Counted from the first letter of the stretch, positions 1 to 9,381 are shown. The stretch is DNA of 64,000 bases from Neobacillus rhizophilus (GCF_018343535.1 NZ_JAGYPF010000001.1:620001-684000), one strand, 5' to 3'. A program made the numbers and translations. Notes: generated from the sequence alone by a model not told the origin.

Positions 1-854
1 AAGGCTGTATTAATGGAATCGGTGAGAGGGCTGGAAACGTGGCCCTTGAAGAAGTGGCAGCACTTTTGGAAACACGGAAGGACTACTTCAACATCCAGAC
101 AGGTATCAAGCTTAAAGAAATCGCTAAAACGAGCAAGCTTATCAGCAGGCTGACCGGGATTGCCATTCCTCCGAATAAAGCTGTAATTGGCGGAAATGCT
201 TTCTCCCATTCTTCCGGGATACATCAGGATGGCGTGATTAAAGATAAAGCAACCTACGAAATCATGACGCCAGAAAGTATTGGTTTTAATGAAACAAAAT
301 TAGTTCTAGGTAAGCTATCAGGAAGAAATGCGCTTAAAAAGAGATATGAAGAACTCGGGTATTCGGTAAACGAAGCTCAACTAAAAGAGATTTTCAAAAA
401 ATACAAGGAATTGGCAGATCGGAAAAAGGATATTTTTGATGAAGATATTATTGCCCTGTTGGAAACCCAGCCGAAAAATGCAGCTCCTTCTTCCTTTACG
501 TTTAATGACTTTAGCTTACAGATCCTAAATCATAACCAATATCGTGCTTTTGTCAACATCATCGGAGCTGAAAATACCGATATCGAAGGAATTGGAGATG
601 GAAATGGGCCGATTGATGCTATCTACAAAGGAATCGATTCAGCGCTTGGCCTTGAGCTTGAGTTAATTGACTATAAAATCAATTCTATATCAAAGGGAAA
701 AGACTCAATAGGAGAGGTCTTTGTTAAAGTCCGGAACAATGATAAAATGGTTTCGGGAAGAGCGATTAACGTGGATATTATTGTTGCCAGTGCCAATGCC
801 TATATAGATGCTATTAACCGATTAAAGGTGACAAATGTAAAAACACTAATATAA
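1..854 (+). CDS. leuA: 2-isopropylmalate synthase, C-terminal part (5' truncated by window edge)
   Basis: The reading frame is open from base 3, and the residues before the first internal GTG read GCINGIGERAGN, so the gene starts upstream of the window. LeuA condenses acetyl-CoA with 2-oxoisovalerate, the first step of leucine synthesis. Visible are the end of the TIM barrel (NGIGERAGN, then the metal-site motif HSSGIHQDG at about residues 57-65 of the visible part), the linker region, and the C-terminal allosteric leucine-binding domain from roughly residue 150 (IEGIGDGNGPIDAIYKGID). Homocitrate or citramalate synthases share this architecture, but the LGKLSGRNALKKR segment and the overall match favour LeuA. 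No other leu gene is visible downstream; a terminator follows directly, so this is the last gene of its operon. Confidence 0.93.
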   Translation, partial: GCINGIGERAGNVALEEVAALLETRKDYFNIQTGIKLKEIAKTSKLISRLTGIAIPPNKAVIGGNAFSHSSGIHQDGVIKDKATYEIMTPESIGFNETKLVLGKLSGRNALKKRYEELGYSVNEAQLKEIFKKYKELADRKKDIFDEDIIALLETQPKNAAPSSFTFNDFSLQILNHNQYRAFVNIIGAENTDIEGIGDGNGPIDAIYKGIDSALGLELELIDYKINSISKGKDSIGEVFVKVRNNDKMVSGRAINVDIIVASANAYIDAINRLKVTNVKTLI

Positions 855-861
855 ATGAAAA

Positions 862-901
862 CTCCCCCTTGAAAACCTTCCTTCAAGGGGGAATTTATTT
901 T
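862..901. terminator. Rho-independent terminator after leuA
   Basis: A stem of about 10 bp (CTCCCCCTTGA pairing with TCAAGGGGGA) is followed by a T-rich tract. It lies between convergent leuA and the minus-strand binding-protein gene and could serve both. Confidence 0.85.
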
Positions 902-924
902 TAGAACTAGTTTTTTAACTGTTA

Positions 925-2139
925 TTATTTAACTTTAATAGGTACAATCTTACCATTTTCAACCGCTGCAACTTCTAAATCACCATCGAAGCCGCCGCCA
1001 TCAAATTTGTTAAAGATATAAACTTTTGCATTTTCAGGTACATTCTCTACACCTTTTTGCATTGCTGCTTGGATTTTCTCTGCATCATCTACAGAGCCGG
1101 CAGCCTTCATTGCTTCCGCAAAGATATACATTCCAATATAGTTAAGTCCTGCTTCAGAACCTGGGACTTCCTTATACTTGTCTTGATATTTCTTAACAAA
1201 ATCAGGAATAACCGGGCTGATTTTGGACTCAGCTAATGGCATAACGCCGATTGCCCCATTTAGCATTTCATATGAACCTGTTACTTTCTTCATTTCGTCC
1301 ATTTTGGCTTGGTCCATAACGATGAACCCACCCTTAAAGCCAAGTTCACGAGCCTGCTTAATTACTTTTGCTGTTGGCTCAGAAGGACCACCGACGAATA
1401 GGACATCTGGCTTTTCTTTCAATGCATTCGTTACAACTGTAAAGAAGTCTGTTTCTTTTGCAAAGTCAATCGCAGATTCGTATACAACCTTGCCGCCTTG
1501 TTTTTCCCAATAAGGCTTCAGCTTTTCAGACCAATCCTTGCCGTATTGAGAAGCAGTTGGAAGGAAGGCGATTTTCTTACCAAATTTGTCCATTTCATAA
1601 TCTGTAAACGGCTTTAAATACCCATCGTAACGTGGAGGAATACGGACAGTCAGCTTATTGCCAACATCAGATACTTTCGGTTCACTTGTGTAAGCACCAA
1701 TGATGAATTTATCCTGCTGGTTGAACACCTGCATTGCAAATACGCCGCCGCTGTGTGGAGTGAAGATGATTGGCGTCTTGTTTTCCTGAAGCAATCTTTT
1801 TGCGTTTGCTCCAGTTTCGTTTGGCAGGTATTTATCGTCAAGAGAGACAATATTAAACTTGTACTTTTTGCCGCTAACTTCGATCCCGCCAGCGCCATTA
1901 ATTTCTTCTACAGCCATTTTGACTCCGTTTAATGTACGCTCGCCGTAGAATGCAGCAGGTCCGCTTAATGGCCCAGAGTAACCAATGTTAACCGTTCCAG
2001 CATCTCCGGATTTGCTGTCTCCGCCGCCTGAAGCAGACTTATTTCCAGCAGTCTTCTCGCTTGTGCTATTACAAGCAGCAAGGCTGAATACCATTACTAA
2101 GGTAAAAATAATCATAAATACCGATTTCATTTTTTTCAT
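925..2139 (-). CDS. ABC transporter substrate-binding lipoprotein, branched-chain amino acid (LivK/Peripla_BP_6) type
   Basis: 404-residue extracytoplasmic solute receptor. It has an N-terminal lipoprotein signal with lipobox LAAC at about residues 20-23, then a Ser/Gly-rich linker and the type I periplasmic-binding fold beginning VNIGYSGPLSGPAAFYGERTLNGV. The start is supported by an AGGGGG ribosome site. It is the last gene of the importer set livH-livM-livG-livF-livK. The family name says branched-chain amino acid, but such receptors also bind aromatic and other carboxylic acids. Because two acyl-CoA ligases and a complete beta-oxidation set lie immediately upstream, I infer that the ligand is the carboxylic acid degraded by the cluster; this is not shown by sequence. 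A large hairpin separates it from livF. Confidence 0.88.
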   Translation of the reverse strand: MKKMKSVFMIIFTLVMVFSLAACNSTSEKTAGNKSASGGGDSKSGDAGTVNIGYSGPLSGPAAFYGERTLNGVKMAVEEINGAGGIEVSGKKYKFNIVSLDDKYLPNETGANAKRLLQENKTPIIFTPHSGGVFAMQVFNQQDKFIIGAYTSEPKVSDVGNKLTVRIPPRYDGYLKPFTDYEMDKFGKKIAFLPTASQYGKDWSEKLKPYWEKQGGKVVYESAIDFAKETDFFTVVTNALKEKPDVLFVGGPSEPTAKVIKQARELGFKGGFIVMDQAKMDEMKKVTGSYEMLNGAIGVMPLAESKISPVIPDFVKKYQDKYKEVPGSEAGLNYIGMYIFAEAMKAAGSVDDAEKIQAAMQKGVENVPENAKVYIFNKFDGGGFDGDLEVAAVENGKIVPIKVK

Positions 2140-2236
2140 TGGTTTTCCCCCTAAATTTTTTTAAAATGTTTGGTAAGAAAATATTTCGTATTGCCGACAA
2201 CCACCCCCTCCAAAAAGGAATGCTGTTATTGCTAGT

Positions 2237-2278
2237 GGGTCGAGCGTTTGAACGTTTCAGTTCAAGACCGCTTGACCC
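2237..2278 (-). other. Stable intergenic hairpin between livF and the binding-protein gene
   Basis: GGGTC at 2237-2241 pairs with GACCC at 2274-2278, extended by AGCG/CGCT and an inner TTGAAC/GTTCAA arm. No U-run follows in the minus direction, so it is not a standard terminator. Intercistronic hairpins at this position in importer operons often stabilise mRNA ends and shift the ratio of receptor to membrane components; that role is inferred. Confidence 0.6.
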
Positions 2279-2284
2279 GCGTTC

Positions 2285-2992
2285 TTACGCACCGATGTAG
2301 GCTTTTCTTACCTCATCGTTAGCAAACAATTCTGCAGACGTACCTTTAAGGACAATTGTTCCGTTTTCAAACACGTAGCCTTTATCCGCGATTTTTAACG
2401 CTGCATTGGCATTTTGTTCGGCTAATAGAATGGTTGTTCCCTCTTTGTTAATTTTTTGGATAACCTCAAACATTTGTTCAACGACTAATGGAGCTAGTCC
2501 AATCGAAGGCTCGTCCAATAACATTAGCTTCGGCTTTGACATGAGTGCTCTGCCGATGGCCACCATTTGCTGCTGTCCTCCACTTAAAGAACCAGCTGGA
2601 TCGTGACGCTTATCCTTTAAAATCGGGAATAATTCGTACACGTGCTCTAGTGAGTGCTTGATTTGATCTTTCTTCCGGCGATGGACATATGCACCCATTC
2701 TTAGATTTTCCTCCACAGACATGGCATGAAACAGCTTTCTTCCTTCCGGGCACTGGCCAATTCCCCATGCAACTGTTTGGTCGGCAGACGACTTATTTAA
2801 ATTCTTGCCTTCAAAAATAATCTCACCTGTTGATGGTTTGTTAAGGCCGCTGATGGCCCGGAAAGTTGTACTCTTTCCAGCACCATTTGAGCCCAACAAT
2901 ACGACGATCTCACCCGCATTTACCTCAATATTAATGTCGTGAACGGCAGTAAAGCTTCCGTATTTGACAGAGACATTATCAAGTTTAAGCAC
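2285..2992 (-). CDS. livF: ABC transporter ATP-binding protein, LivF type
   Basis: About 235-residue ATPase of the importer. Walker A GSNGAGKSTT, signature LSGGQQQM, Walker B LMLLDEPSIGLAP and the switch His-equivalent region ILLAEQNA are all present. The open frame extends upstream to 3073, but the better start is the GTG at 2992 (MLKLDNVSV): a GGGAGG site sits 7-8 bases before it, and the longer form would overlap livG by almost 90 bases. With this start the overlap with the livG stop is 8 bases, which suggests translational coupling. The partner ATPase is LivG just upstream. Confidence 0.9.
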   Translation of the reverse strand: MLKLDNVSVKYGSFTAVHDINIEVNAGEIVVLLGSNGAGKSTTFRAISGLNKPSTGEIIFEGKNLNKSSADQTVAWGIGQCPEGRKLFHAMSVEENLRMGAYVHRRKKDQIKHSLEHVYELFPILKDKRHDPAGSLSGGQQQMVAIGRALMSKPKLMLLDEPSIGLAPLVVEQMFEVIQKINKEGTTILLAEQNANAALKIADKGYVFENGTIVLKGTSAELFANDEVRKAYIGA

Positions 2993-3752
2993 TGGCACTC
3001 CCTCCCAAATAAGCCTTAATGACCGTCTCGTTATTACGAATTTCATCCGGTCTTCCTTCTGCGATTTTTTCACCGTAGTTAAGCACCATGATTTTATGGG
3101 CTATTCTCATGATCATTTGCATTTTATGTTCAATCAAACAGACCGTAATCCCTTTATCGACCATCTTCTGCATTAATTCAGCCAGGCCATCTGTTTCGCT
3201 GGGATTCACCCCGCCGGCCGGTTCGTCAAGAAAGACAATTTCCGGGTCAGTGGCGAGTGCTAACGCGAACGCTGTTCGTTTCTTCTCTTCCTGTGTTAAC
3301 CCCCCGGCCAGTTTTCCTGCTAAATGCTCTAAACCAACGAATTCAAGGACTTCCATCGCTTTTTCACGACATTGTTCTTCTTCCCTCTTGAGCCTTGAAG
3401 TTCTCAATATAGCATCAAAGAGATTGGATTTTGTACGCAGGCGATGCCCGACAATAACATTGTCCAATACGGTCGCCTGATCAAAAAGGTTGGTTGTTTG
3501 GAACGTCCGTGCTACCCCAAGCTCGGCAATTTTATTAGAAGGCAGTTTAGTAATATCCTGGCCTTTGAAAATAACTTGACCTGAGCTTGGACTATGGAAG
3601 CCGCTAATTAAGTTGAAAAAAGTAGATTTCCCTGCCCCATTGGGACCAATGATGGCATTGATTTTCCCTTTTTCAACCGTGAAATCGACATTGTTGACTG
3701 CCACGTTGCCGCCAAATTTCTTTGTCAGGTTTTTTGTCTCTAAAAAAATCAT
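2985..3752 (-). CDS. livG: ABC transporter ATP-binding protein, LivG type
   Basis: 255 residues. Walker A GPNGAGKSTFF and Walker B EIVFLDEPAGGVNP are clear. The ABC signature region reads GGLTQEEKKR, a variant of the usual LSYGQQR-type LivG motif, so this half-site may be less canonical. The C-terminal BCA_ABC_TP extension (YGEKIAEGRPDEI) is typical of LivG. It forms the ATPase pair with LivF and is preceded two bases away by livM, so all four genes are co-transcribed. Confidence 0.9.
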   Translation of the reverse strand: MIFLETKNLTKKFGGNVAVNNVDFTVEKGKINAIIGPNGAGKSTFFNLISGFHSPSSGQVIFKGQDITKLPSNKIAELGVARTFQTTNLFDQATVLDNVIVGHRLRTKSNLFDAILRTSRLKREEEQCREKAMEVLEFVGLEHLAGKLAGGLTQEEKKRTAFALALATDPEIVFLDEPAGGVNPSETDGLAELMQKMVDKGITVCLIEHKMQMIMRIAHKIMVLNYGEKIAEGRPDEIRNNETVIKAYLGGSASA

Positions 3753-3754
3753 GC

Positions 3755-4783
3755 CTATCCCTCCTTAACCTGATTTTTAGCACCAAGGTCACTCTGAATA
3801 TACGAATCTTTCTTGCCAGCCAACTGTTTTTCCTTCTTGGCCATCCGCTTCCGGTAGATGTCTGTGACGCCGCCAACGATTCCGCGCGGATAAAAAATAA
3901 CGAGAAGCGTTAAAAGTGGTCCGAAAATGAGCATGCGGTACTGCTGAAAATCTTGAAGCAGCTGAGAAAGCCAAATGACAAGCAGAGTACCGATCAGAGG
4001 ACCGGTAAGTGTACCAATACCACCAACAATCAGGTAAGTTAACATATCAAAGATAACCGCAGTGTTTCCGATATCTGGGCCGATGAAGCGTACAAAGGAC
4101 GCATACAAAGCGCCGGAAAGGCCAGCAAATAAAGTAGATAATACAAAGACTGTTAATTTATTTCTTGCCGTTGAAATTCCAATCGTCAGCGCTAAGTCTT
4201 CGCTATTTCGAATCGCAATGAACGATCTTCCAGACAGCGAATGAACAATTCGGTACATGACCAAAATGACAAGGAGAAGGAAAAATAAAACAAGATAATA
4301 ATGCGATTTTTCCGTCTCAAATTTAATCGGGCCAAAGCCTTGAGGTGCAGGAATCCCGATCAGACCACGAACACCTTCTGTTAAACTTTCCCATTTGTCA
4401 ATCACGAGATAAATTATATAACCTAAGCACAATGTGTAGATAGCGAAAAAATGTTCTTTCGATCTTAATGCAATCAAACCTACTATCAATCCTAGCAAAC
4501 CAGTAATCAACAGCGATAAGACAAAGGCAAGCCAGAAACTCATATGGGCTTTTACTGTTAAAATCCCCAAACCGTAAGCGCCAATCGCAAAGAATCCTGC
4601 GTGTGCCAAAGAAAGATAACCAGTATAGCCTGCGAGCAAGTTAAGTCCATAAACCCCAATCATCCAAATAAACGCCAGAGTCATTACGTGAATCAAATAG
4701 GTATTTGTTGTTATTAATGGAAAAACAAGAGAAACCAATACAAACAGAATAATTATATTTCTTTTGTTCAATACCGCTGACAT
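3755..4783 (-). CDS. livM: ABC transporter permease, LivM type
   Basis: 342-residue integral membrane permease with about 8-10 hydrophobic segments. The conserved LivM segments GLNLLAGYTGYLSLAHAGFF (about residues 47-66) and the EAA-like region near LALTIGISTARNKLTVFVLS are visible. A basic cytoplasmic tail (RKRMAKKEKQLAGKKD) ends the protein. The ATG overlaps the livH stop, indicating coupling. Confidence 0.9.
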   Translation of the reverse strand: MSAVLNKRNIIILFVLVSLVFPLITTNTYLIHVMTLAFIWMIGVYGLNLLAGYTGYLSLAHAGFFAIGAYGLGILTVKAHMSFWLAFVLSLLITGLLGLIVGLIALRSKEHFFAIYTLCLGYIIYLVIDKWESLTEGVRGLIGIPAPQGFGPIKFETEKSHYYLVLFFLLLVILVMYRIVHSLSGRSFIAIRNSEDLALTIGISTARNKLTVFVLSTLFAGLSGALYASFVRFIGPDIGNTAVIFDMLTYLIVGGIGTLTGPLIGTLLVIWLSQLLQDFQQYRMLIFGPLLTLLVIFYPRGIVGGVTDIYRKRMAKKEKQLAGKKDSYIQSDLGAKNQVKEG

Positions 4784-5646
4784 TAATGTCCCCCCTTTGA
4801 AAACAATCCGGTTGGTTTAACCGTAAGAATGATAACGAGGATAAAAAAGGCAATAATGTCCTTATAGTCATTTGAAATGTAGGTCGCTCCCAAGCTTTCG
4901 CTGAAGCCGATAATATAGCCGCCGACAATCGCCCCTGGGATACTGCCCATTCCACCAAGAATAATAATGACAAACGCTTTTAATATAACTAGCTGCCCCA
5001 TCCCTGGGAACACAAGGTTAATTGGTGCCGATATGGATGCAGCGATAGCTGCAAGTCCGCCTGAAATCATAAAGGTCAGCATGGCTACCCGGGTAGTATT
5101 GATCCCCACGAGGTTTGCACCTTCACGATTCTGGGACATCGCAATGATGGTGGAACCGGTATAAGTTTTTCTTAAGAAAAGATTTAATAGAATCATAACG
5201 ATAACTGCAGCGACTACAATAAGAATTCTCTGCATTGTCAGCGTTAATCCAAATACTTCTACAACTTGGCCATATGGTGAAGGCATGCTCTGGTATTCTG
5301 CTCCCCAGGTATATTGTGCGAATGCTTCCAGGAATAAGAGAATACCAATGGCAGCAATTTTATCTTGGATTGGAGGCGATTCCCGAAGAGGGTGAAAGAC
5401 AAGCCTTTCCATTAAGACACCAATAAAACCTACAACAATAATTGAAACAAAGATCGCAATCCAATAATGAAGTCCAAATTTGGTCATCATGGTTAGCGTT
5501 ATGTATCCGCCCATCATGTATAGTGCACCATGAGCAAAGTTTGGAATGTGCAAAATTCCATAAACTAGGGTTAAGCCCAACGCTACCAGGGCGTAAACAC
5601 TCCCTATGGTTAAACCGTTAAACAACTGCTGAATTAGAATATCCAT
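4783..5646 (-). CDS. livH: ABC transporter permease, LivH type
   Basis: 287-residue permease partner of LivM. The N-terminus carries the family pattern NGLTIGSVYALVALGLTLVY and PNFAHGALYMMGGY. About eight membrane segments. AAGGAGGAGAG precedes the ATG. It is the first importer gene, about 80 bases downstream of the acyl-CoA ligase gene, with a hairpin between them. Confidence 0.9.
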   Translation of the reverse strand: MDILIQQLFNGLTIGSVYALVALGLTLVYGILHIPNFAHGALYMMGGYITLTMMTKFGLHYWIAIFVSIIVVGFIGVLMERLVFHPLRESPPIQDKIAAIGILLFLEAFAQYTWGAEYQSMPSPYGQVVEVFGLTLTMQRILIVVAAVIVMILLNLFLRKTYTGSTIIAMSQNREGANLVGINTTRVAMLTFMISGGLAAIAASISAPINLVFPGMGQLVILKAFVIIILGGMGSIPGAIVGGYIIGFSESLGATYISNDYKDIIAFFILVIILTVKPTGLFSKGGH

Positions 5647-5681
5647 TGCTCTCCTCCTTTGTGTTAGTTAGTATAATTTTT

Positions 5682-5716
5682 TCAAGAGGGGCCATCACTA
5701 TGGTTGGCCCTCTTGA
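5682..5716 (-). other. Intercistronic hairpin between the acyl-CoA ligase and livH genes
   Basis: TCAAGAGGG at 5682-5690 pairs with CCCTCTTGA at 5708-5716, with a further GCCA/TGGC arm. In the minus-strand transcript the hairpin is followed by an A-run, not a U-run, so I do not call it a terminator. It could be a processing or stability element between catabolic and importer genes. Confidence 0.5.
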
Positions 5717-5726
5717 TCATAAACGT

Positions 5727-7403
5727 TTAAATAACCTGATTCTGAACCTTTTCATTTTCTTCCTCCTGAAGGGTGCGCCAGAGAATTTTGCCGCTGGAGG
5801 TCATAGGAAACACCTCTCTGAACTCAATCAATCTTGGATATTTATAGGCAGCCATATGATGCTTAGACCACTCGATAATTTCATCCTCGCTGACTTTGCC
5901 TTCATACCCTTCATTTAAGATGACAAAAGCTTTAACGGTTTCCCCTCTTCTAGGGTCAGGTACGCCCACGACACAGGCTTGCTGAATAGCAGGGTGTTTG
6001 TAAAGGTATGACTCGACTTCAGTTGGCCATACCTTGAATCCGGAGGCATTAATCATGCGTTTAACACGATCGACCATAAAGAAGTATCCATCTTCATCAA
6101 AACGGCCAATATCCCCAGTACGGAAAAACCTTTTCCCCTCAATCTCAAGATATGCTTCCCGGTTTTCGTCATCGCGGTTATAGTAGCCAACCATTACCTG
6201 CGGTCCATTGACAATAATTTCACCGACTTCACCGACACCAAGTTCCTTTCCAGTTGACGGCTCAATAATTCTAGCATCGACATCATAGGAAGGGATTCCA
6301 AGACACTGCATTTTTGGTCGATTCGGCGGATTGAAATGGGTCTGAGCAATCGTTTCTGATAGTCCATAACCTTCGACAAATCGCAATCCCGTCAGGTTAA
6401 ATAATTTTTCACCGACCGCTTCTGGAAGAGCTGCTCCTCCACCAGCAAGATAGGTTAAGGAAGCTATGTCCTCCACCTTCAGATTTGGATTAGCAAGAAA
6501 ATCGACAATCATAGTGGCGATCGTGACCCAATGTGTGCAGCCCAGGCTCTTTATTAGTTCCACTGCCGCATCCCGATTCCACCTCGTCATAATAACCATC
6601 ATACTGCCGCTGAAAATTGGCATGTGCATGCTGTGCACCATACCCGTCACATGGAAAAGCGGCAAGGTCATTAGATGGATAGCATTTGGTGTTGTAGAGG
6701 ACCAGTGGTAGCAGCCTACAGTATTCGCATTGACTGACCGGTTAGTATGCATACAACCTTTTGGAAGACCTGTTGTCCCTGATGTGTAGGGCATAACAGC
6801 CAAATCATCACCTTTTGCCGTATGTTCCGATGGAGTGAGATTTGCCTGAATCGCATCAACCCAGTTGTAATGATTAGGATTGTTCACCACTAATCTTTGT
6901 GCCTCCACCTCTTTTGGAAGCATTTTTTCAAATCCTTCACCTATATAATCTGAATAGGCTGCAAGGAGCAGGTGCTCCAAGGAGGTTTTTCCTAACAGAG
7001 GCTGCACTCGGTCTAAGAGTTCTTGTCCGGCAATTGCTGTTTTAATTCCGCAGTCGCGAATGTAAAATTCCAATTCATCCGCAACTAGCATTGGGTTAAT
7101 TGGAACTACAACAGCATTGGCCCTTAGAATGGCGTAGAAACCAATCACAAATTGCGGGGAATTTTGCATAAAGAGCAGGACTTTGTCCCCTTTTTTTACG
7201 CCTAACTCATGCTCTAAGTATCCGGCCAGGGCATTTACTTCTTCATCTAATTGCTGGTAAGTCAATTTATTCCCATAGTAGAAGATAGCATCCTGGTCAG
7301 GATAACGGCTTGCACTGACTCTTAGATTGTCATAGAGTGAAGTGGCAGGGACATTCAATGATTTTGGGATATTTGGCCAATGTTGATAATGAAGAGTTAA
7401 CAA
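5727..7403 (-). CDS. Acyl-CoA ligase (AMP-binding, long-chain fatty-acid-CoA ligase-like)
   Basis: 558-residue adenylate-forming enzyme that would activate a free carboxylate to its CoA thioester with ATP. The P-loop-like motif YTSGTTGLPKG (about residues 206-216), the motif GYGLSETIAQTHFNP, the hinge and TGDIGRFDEDGYFFMVDRVKRM, and the C-terminal lysine motif SSGKILWR are all intact. The start is a TTG eight bases after AAAGGAGAG. It sits between the TetR gene and the importer, so I infer that it charges the imported acid. It is one of two ligases in the cluster; the other is at 14893-16497. The exact substrate cannot be read from sequence. Confidence 0.9.
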   Translation of the reverse strand: MLTLHYQHWPNIPKSLNVPATSLYDNLRVSASRYPDQDAIFYYGNKLTYQQLDEEVNALAGYLEHELGVKKGDKVLLFMQNSPQFVIGFYAILRANAVVVPINPMLVADELEFYIRDCGIKTAIAGQELLDRVQPLLGKTSLEHLLLAAYSDYIGEGFEKMLPKEVEAQRLVVNNPNHYNWVDAIQANLTPSEHTAKGDDLAVMPYTSGTTGLPKGCMHTNRSVNANTVGCYHWSSTTPNAIHLMTLPLFHVTGMVHSMHMPIFSGSMMVIMTRWNRDAAVELIKSLGCTHWVTIATMIVDFLANPNLKVEDIASLTYLAGGGAALPEAVGEKLFNLTGLRFVEGYGLSETIAQTHFNPPNRPKMQCLGIPSYDVDARIIEPSTGKELGVGEVGEIIVNGPQVMVGYYNRDDENREAYLEIEGKRFFRTGDIGRFDEDGYFFMVDRVKRMINASGFKVWPTEVESYLYKHPAIQQACVVGVPDPRRGETVKAFVILNEGYEGKVSEDEIIEWSKHHMAAYKYPRLIEFREVFPMTSSGKILWRTLQEEENEKVQNQVI

Positions 7404-7430
7404 TCTCGATCTCTCCTTTTTGCAAGAATG

Positions 7431-8015
7431 CTAGATGTTAGGTGTGTAAACGCTATCATTGCTAATTCCGTTTAAAATAAGGTCAAGAAAGATATCCGCA
7501 ACCTTTTCTTCAGGGACTTCTCCCTCCGGGCTGAACCAATAATAGCTCCAGTTGGTCATGCCAAGGATAGCCATTGTTATTATATCGGCACGGCCCTTTT
7601 GGAGGATTCCTTGTGTAATACCTTCTTCAATTAATTTTTGGACATTATGACGAAATGCGCTTCGTTTTTCCTTGATTTCCAGGAAATTATCTCTGCTTAA
7701 ATGCCGCATTTCTCTGGTAAATATTCGAGCACTTCTCAGTTCGATTCTAATGGTGCTAATCTGCATTAGGATAATCTCATGCAGCTTTTTGGCAAAATCA
7801 TAGAAAGGATTATTCATGATTTCTTCCTGCTGTTTGATTATTGACTCAATATACAACAGGTGAATTTCCTTTAACAATTCCTCTTTACTACTGAAATAAT
7901 AATAAAACGTACCCTTCGTTACACCCAGTTCCTGGACAATATCCTGTACTGAGGTTGACTTAAACCCATTTTTATCGAATAGTAAAATCCCCGTCTCCAT
8001 TATCTTTCGCTTCAT
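7431..8015 (-). CDS. TetR/AcrR-family transcriptional regulator
   Basis: 194 residues with an N-terminal helix-turn-helix (TSVQDIVQELGVTKGTFYYYFSSKEEL, described here by its key residues TSVQDI and TFYYYF) and a variable ligand-binding C-terminal domain. The C-terminal segment WSYYWFSPEGEVPEEKVAD resembles regulators of fatty-acid or aromatic degradation (TetR_C_33/FadR-like). It lies inside the catabolic cluster between the thiolase and the acyl-CoA ligase. The two 22-bp palindromes at 11406 and 21350 are the likely operators; an acyl-CoA intermediate is the likely inducer. Both statements are inference. Confidence 0.9.
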   Translation of the reverse strand: MKRKIMETGILLFDKNGFKSTSVQDIVQELGVTKGTFYYYFSSKEELLKEIHLLYIESIIKQQEEIMNNPFYDFAKKLHEIILMQISTIRIELRSARIFTREMRHLSRDNFLEIKEKRSAFRHNVQKLIEEGITQGILQKGRADIITMAILGMTNWSYYWFSPEGEVPEEKVADIFLDLILNGISNDSVYTPNI

Positions 8016-8061
8016 CGGTTTATCCTTTCAGCATTAAAACTAAAGTGCCGCTGTAGTGGTA

Positions 8062-8133
8062 GGTGGCGTCTGACACCAAGATTGACTTTTTCCCTTTAAA
8101 TAAGGTGTTTGGTCAAGTTGGGTGCCTGACACC
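8062..8133. repeat. Two copies of a GGTGNCNNCTGACACC-like interspersed repeat
   Basis: GGTGGCGTCTGACACC at 8062-8077 and GGTGCCTGACACC at 8121-8133 lie 44 bases apart between the TetR gene and the thiolase. The second copy is an imperfect inverted repeat (GGTG...CACC). From memory, GGTGTCAGGCACC-type motifs are a common intergenic element in Bacillaceae; their function is not known to me. Confidence 0.55.
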
Positions 8134-8164
8134 GATGAGTACCACGACAGTCAGTACCTTGTTT

Positions 8165-9334
8165 TTATTCGCTCTCGATGATTGTTGCGATTCCTTGGCC
8201 GCCGCCAATGCAGGCGGTGATAAGGGCATATCTTCCGCCGGTGCGTTTTAGTTCGTAGCAGGCTTTGGTGACGAGGATGGCACCTGTTGCTCCCAGCGGG
8301 TGACCATGGGCGATGGCCCCTCCGTTAACATTGACTTTTTCCATATTCATTTCAAGCTCGCGGTTGCAAGCGATTACTTGAGCGGCAAAAGCTTCATTGA
8401 TTTCGATTAAGTCCATGTCTTCTATGGATAATCCTGATTTTTCGAGAACCTTTCTAACAGCCGGAACTGGGCCGATTCCCATGATATTCGGGTCAACACC
8501 AGCGACTGCATAGTGACGGATAACTGCTAGTGGAGTTAAATTTAATTCCTCTGCTTTTTCCCGTGACATGATAACTAGGGCCGATGCAGCATCGTTTAGG
8601 CCTGAGCTGCTGCCTGCTGTGACTGTTCCATCCTGGAGGAATGCTGGCGGAAGCTTTGCCAAACCCTCAATGGTCGTTTCCGGCCTTGGATGCTCATCAC
8701 TAATAAAAACAATCGGCTCACCTTTTTTAACAGGTATGGCGATAGGAACGATTTGCTCATCAAAGCGTCCTTCTTCCATGGCAACTTTCATCCGCTGCTG
8801 GCTTTGGAGTGCAAATGCGTCCTGCTCTTCCCGCGTAATATTGTATTTTTTCACGAGATTTTCGGCCGTAATCCCCATTGGCGGATCGCCTATTTCTTTA
8901 GGAGAGAGCTGCGATTTCCGGAAACTTGGAGGATTCGCACCATACGGTTTTTCCGGCCGGTCCATCAAGTAAGGAGCACGGCTCATGCTTTCTGTCCCGC
9001 CGGCAATATAGATATCTCCATCCCCAGCTTTAATTGCCTGGGCCGCTAGATTAATAGCATTAATTCCAGATCCACACTGCCTATCGACTGTCACGCCAGG
9101 AATTTCGATGGATAGTCCCGTCTGCAATGCAGTTAATCTCGCAATATTTCCACCGCCTGATAAAACATTTCCCAAAAAAACGTCGTCTATCATATCAGGC
9201 GTGATATTTGCCCTTTTAACTGCTTCTTTAATTACTTCAGCTCCAAAAACATGTGCTGGAACGCTCGCTAGTGCCCCTCCCTGTCTGCCAATGGCAGTTC
9301 TAACTGCCGAAACAATGACAGCATCTCTTTTCAT
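8165..9334 (-). CDS. Thiolase (acetyl-CoA C-acyltransferase)
   Basis: 389-residue thiolase carrying out the last, CoA-dependent cleavage of a 3-ketoacyl-CoA. The nucleophile Cys is in DRQCGSG (about residue 88), the catalytic His in GHPLGATG (about residue 347), the second Cys in CIGGGQG (about residue 377), and NEAFA is present. The start has an AGGAGGGG site. It forms a short operon with the SDR and acyl-CoA dehydrogenase upstream. A second thiolase is at 12501-13691; the pair may act on different chain lengths or ring-derived intermediates. Confidence 0.93.
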   Translation of the reverse strand: MKRDAVIVSAVRTAIGRQGGALASVPAHVFGAEVIKEAVKRANITPDMIDDVFLGNVLSGGGNIARLTALQTGLSIEIPGVTVDRQCGSGINAINLAAQAIKAGDGDIYIAGGTESMSRAPYLMDRPEKPYGANPPSFRKSQLSPKEIGDPPMGITAENLVKKYNITREEQDAFALQSQQRMKVAMEEGRFDEQIVPIAIPVKKGEPIVFISDEHPRPETTIEGLAKLPPAFLQDGTVTAGSSSGLNDAASALVIMSREKAEELNLTPLAVIRHYAVAGVDPNIMGIGPVPAVRKVLEKSGLSIEDMDLIEINEAFAAQVIACNRELEMNMEKVNVNGGAIAHGHPLGATGAILVTKACYELKRTGGRYALITACIGGGQGIATIIESE

Positions 9335-9381
9335 TAAGCAAATCCCCTCCTGCTTTTTTATAATTACGATCTTTTAATTTC

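Noticed and set aside
1223-1513. Plus-strand frame inside the binding-protein gene
   Set aside because: Shadow of the LivK-type gene; no ribosome site and no family resemblance.
5646-5918. A 90-residue + frame across the ligase end and hairpin
   Set aside because: It is antisense to a convincing acyl-CoA ligase C-terminus and has no ribosome site.
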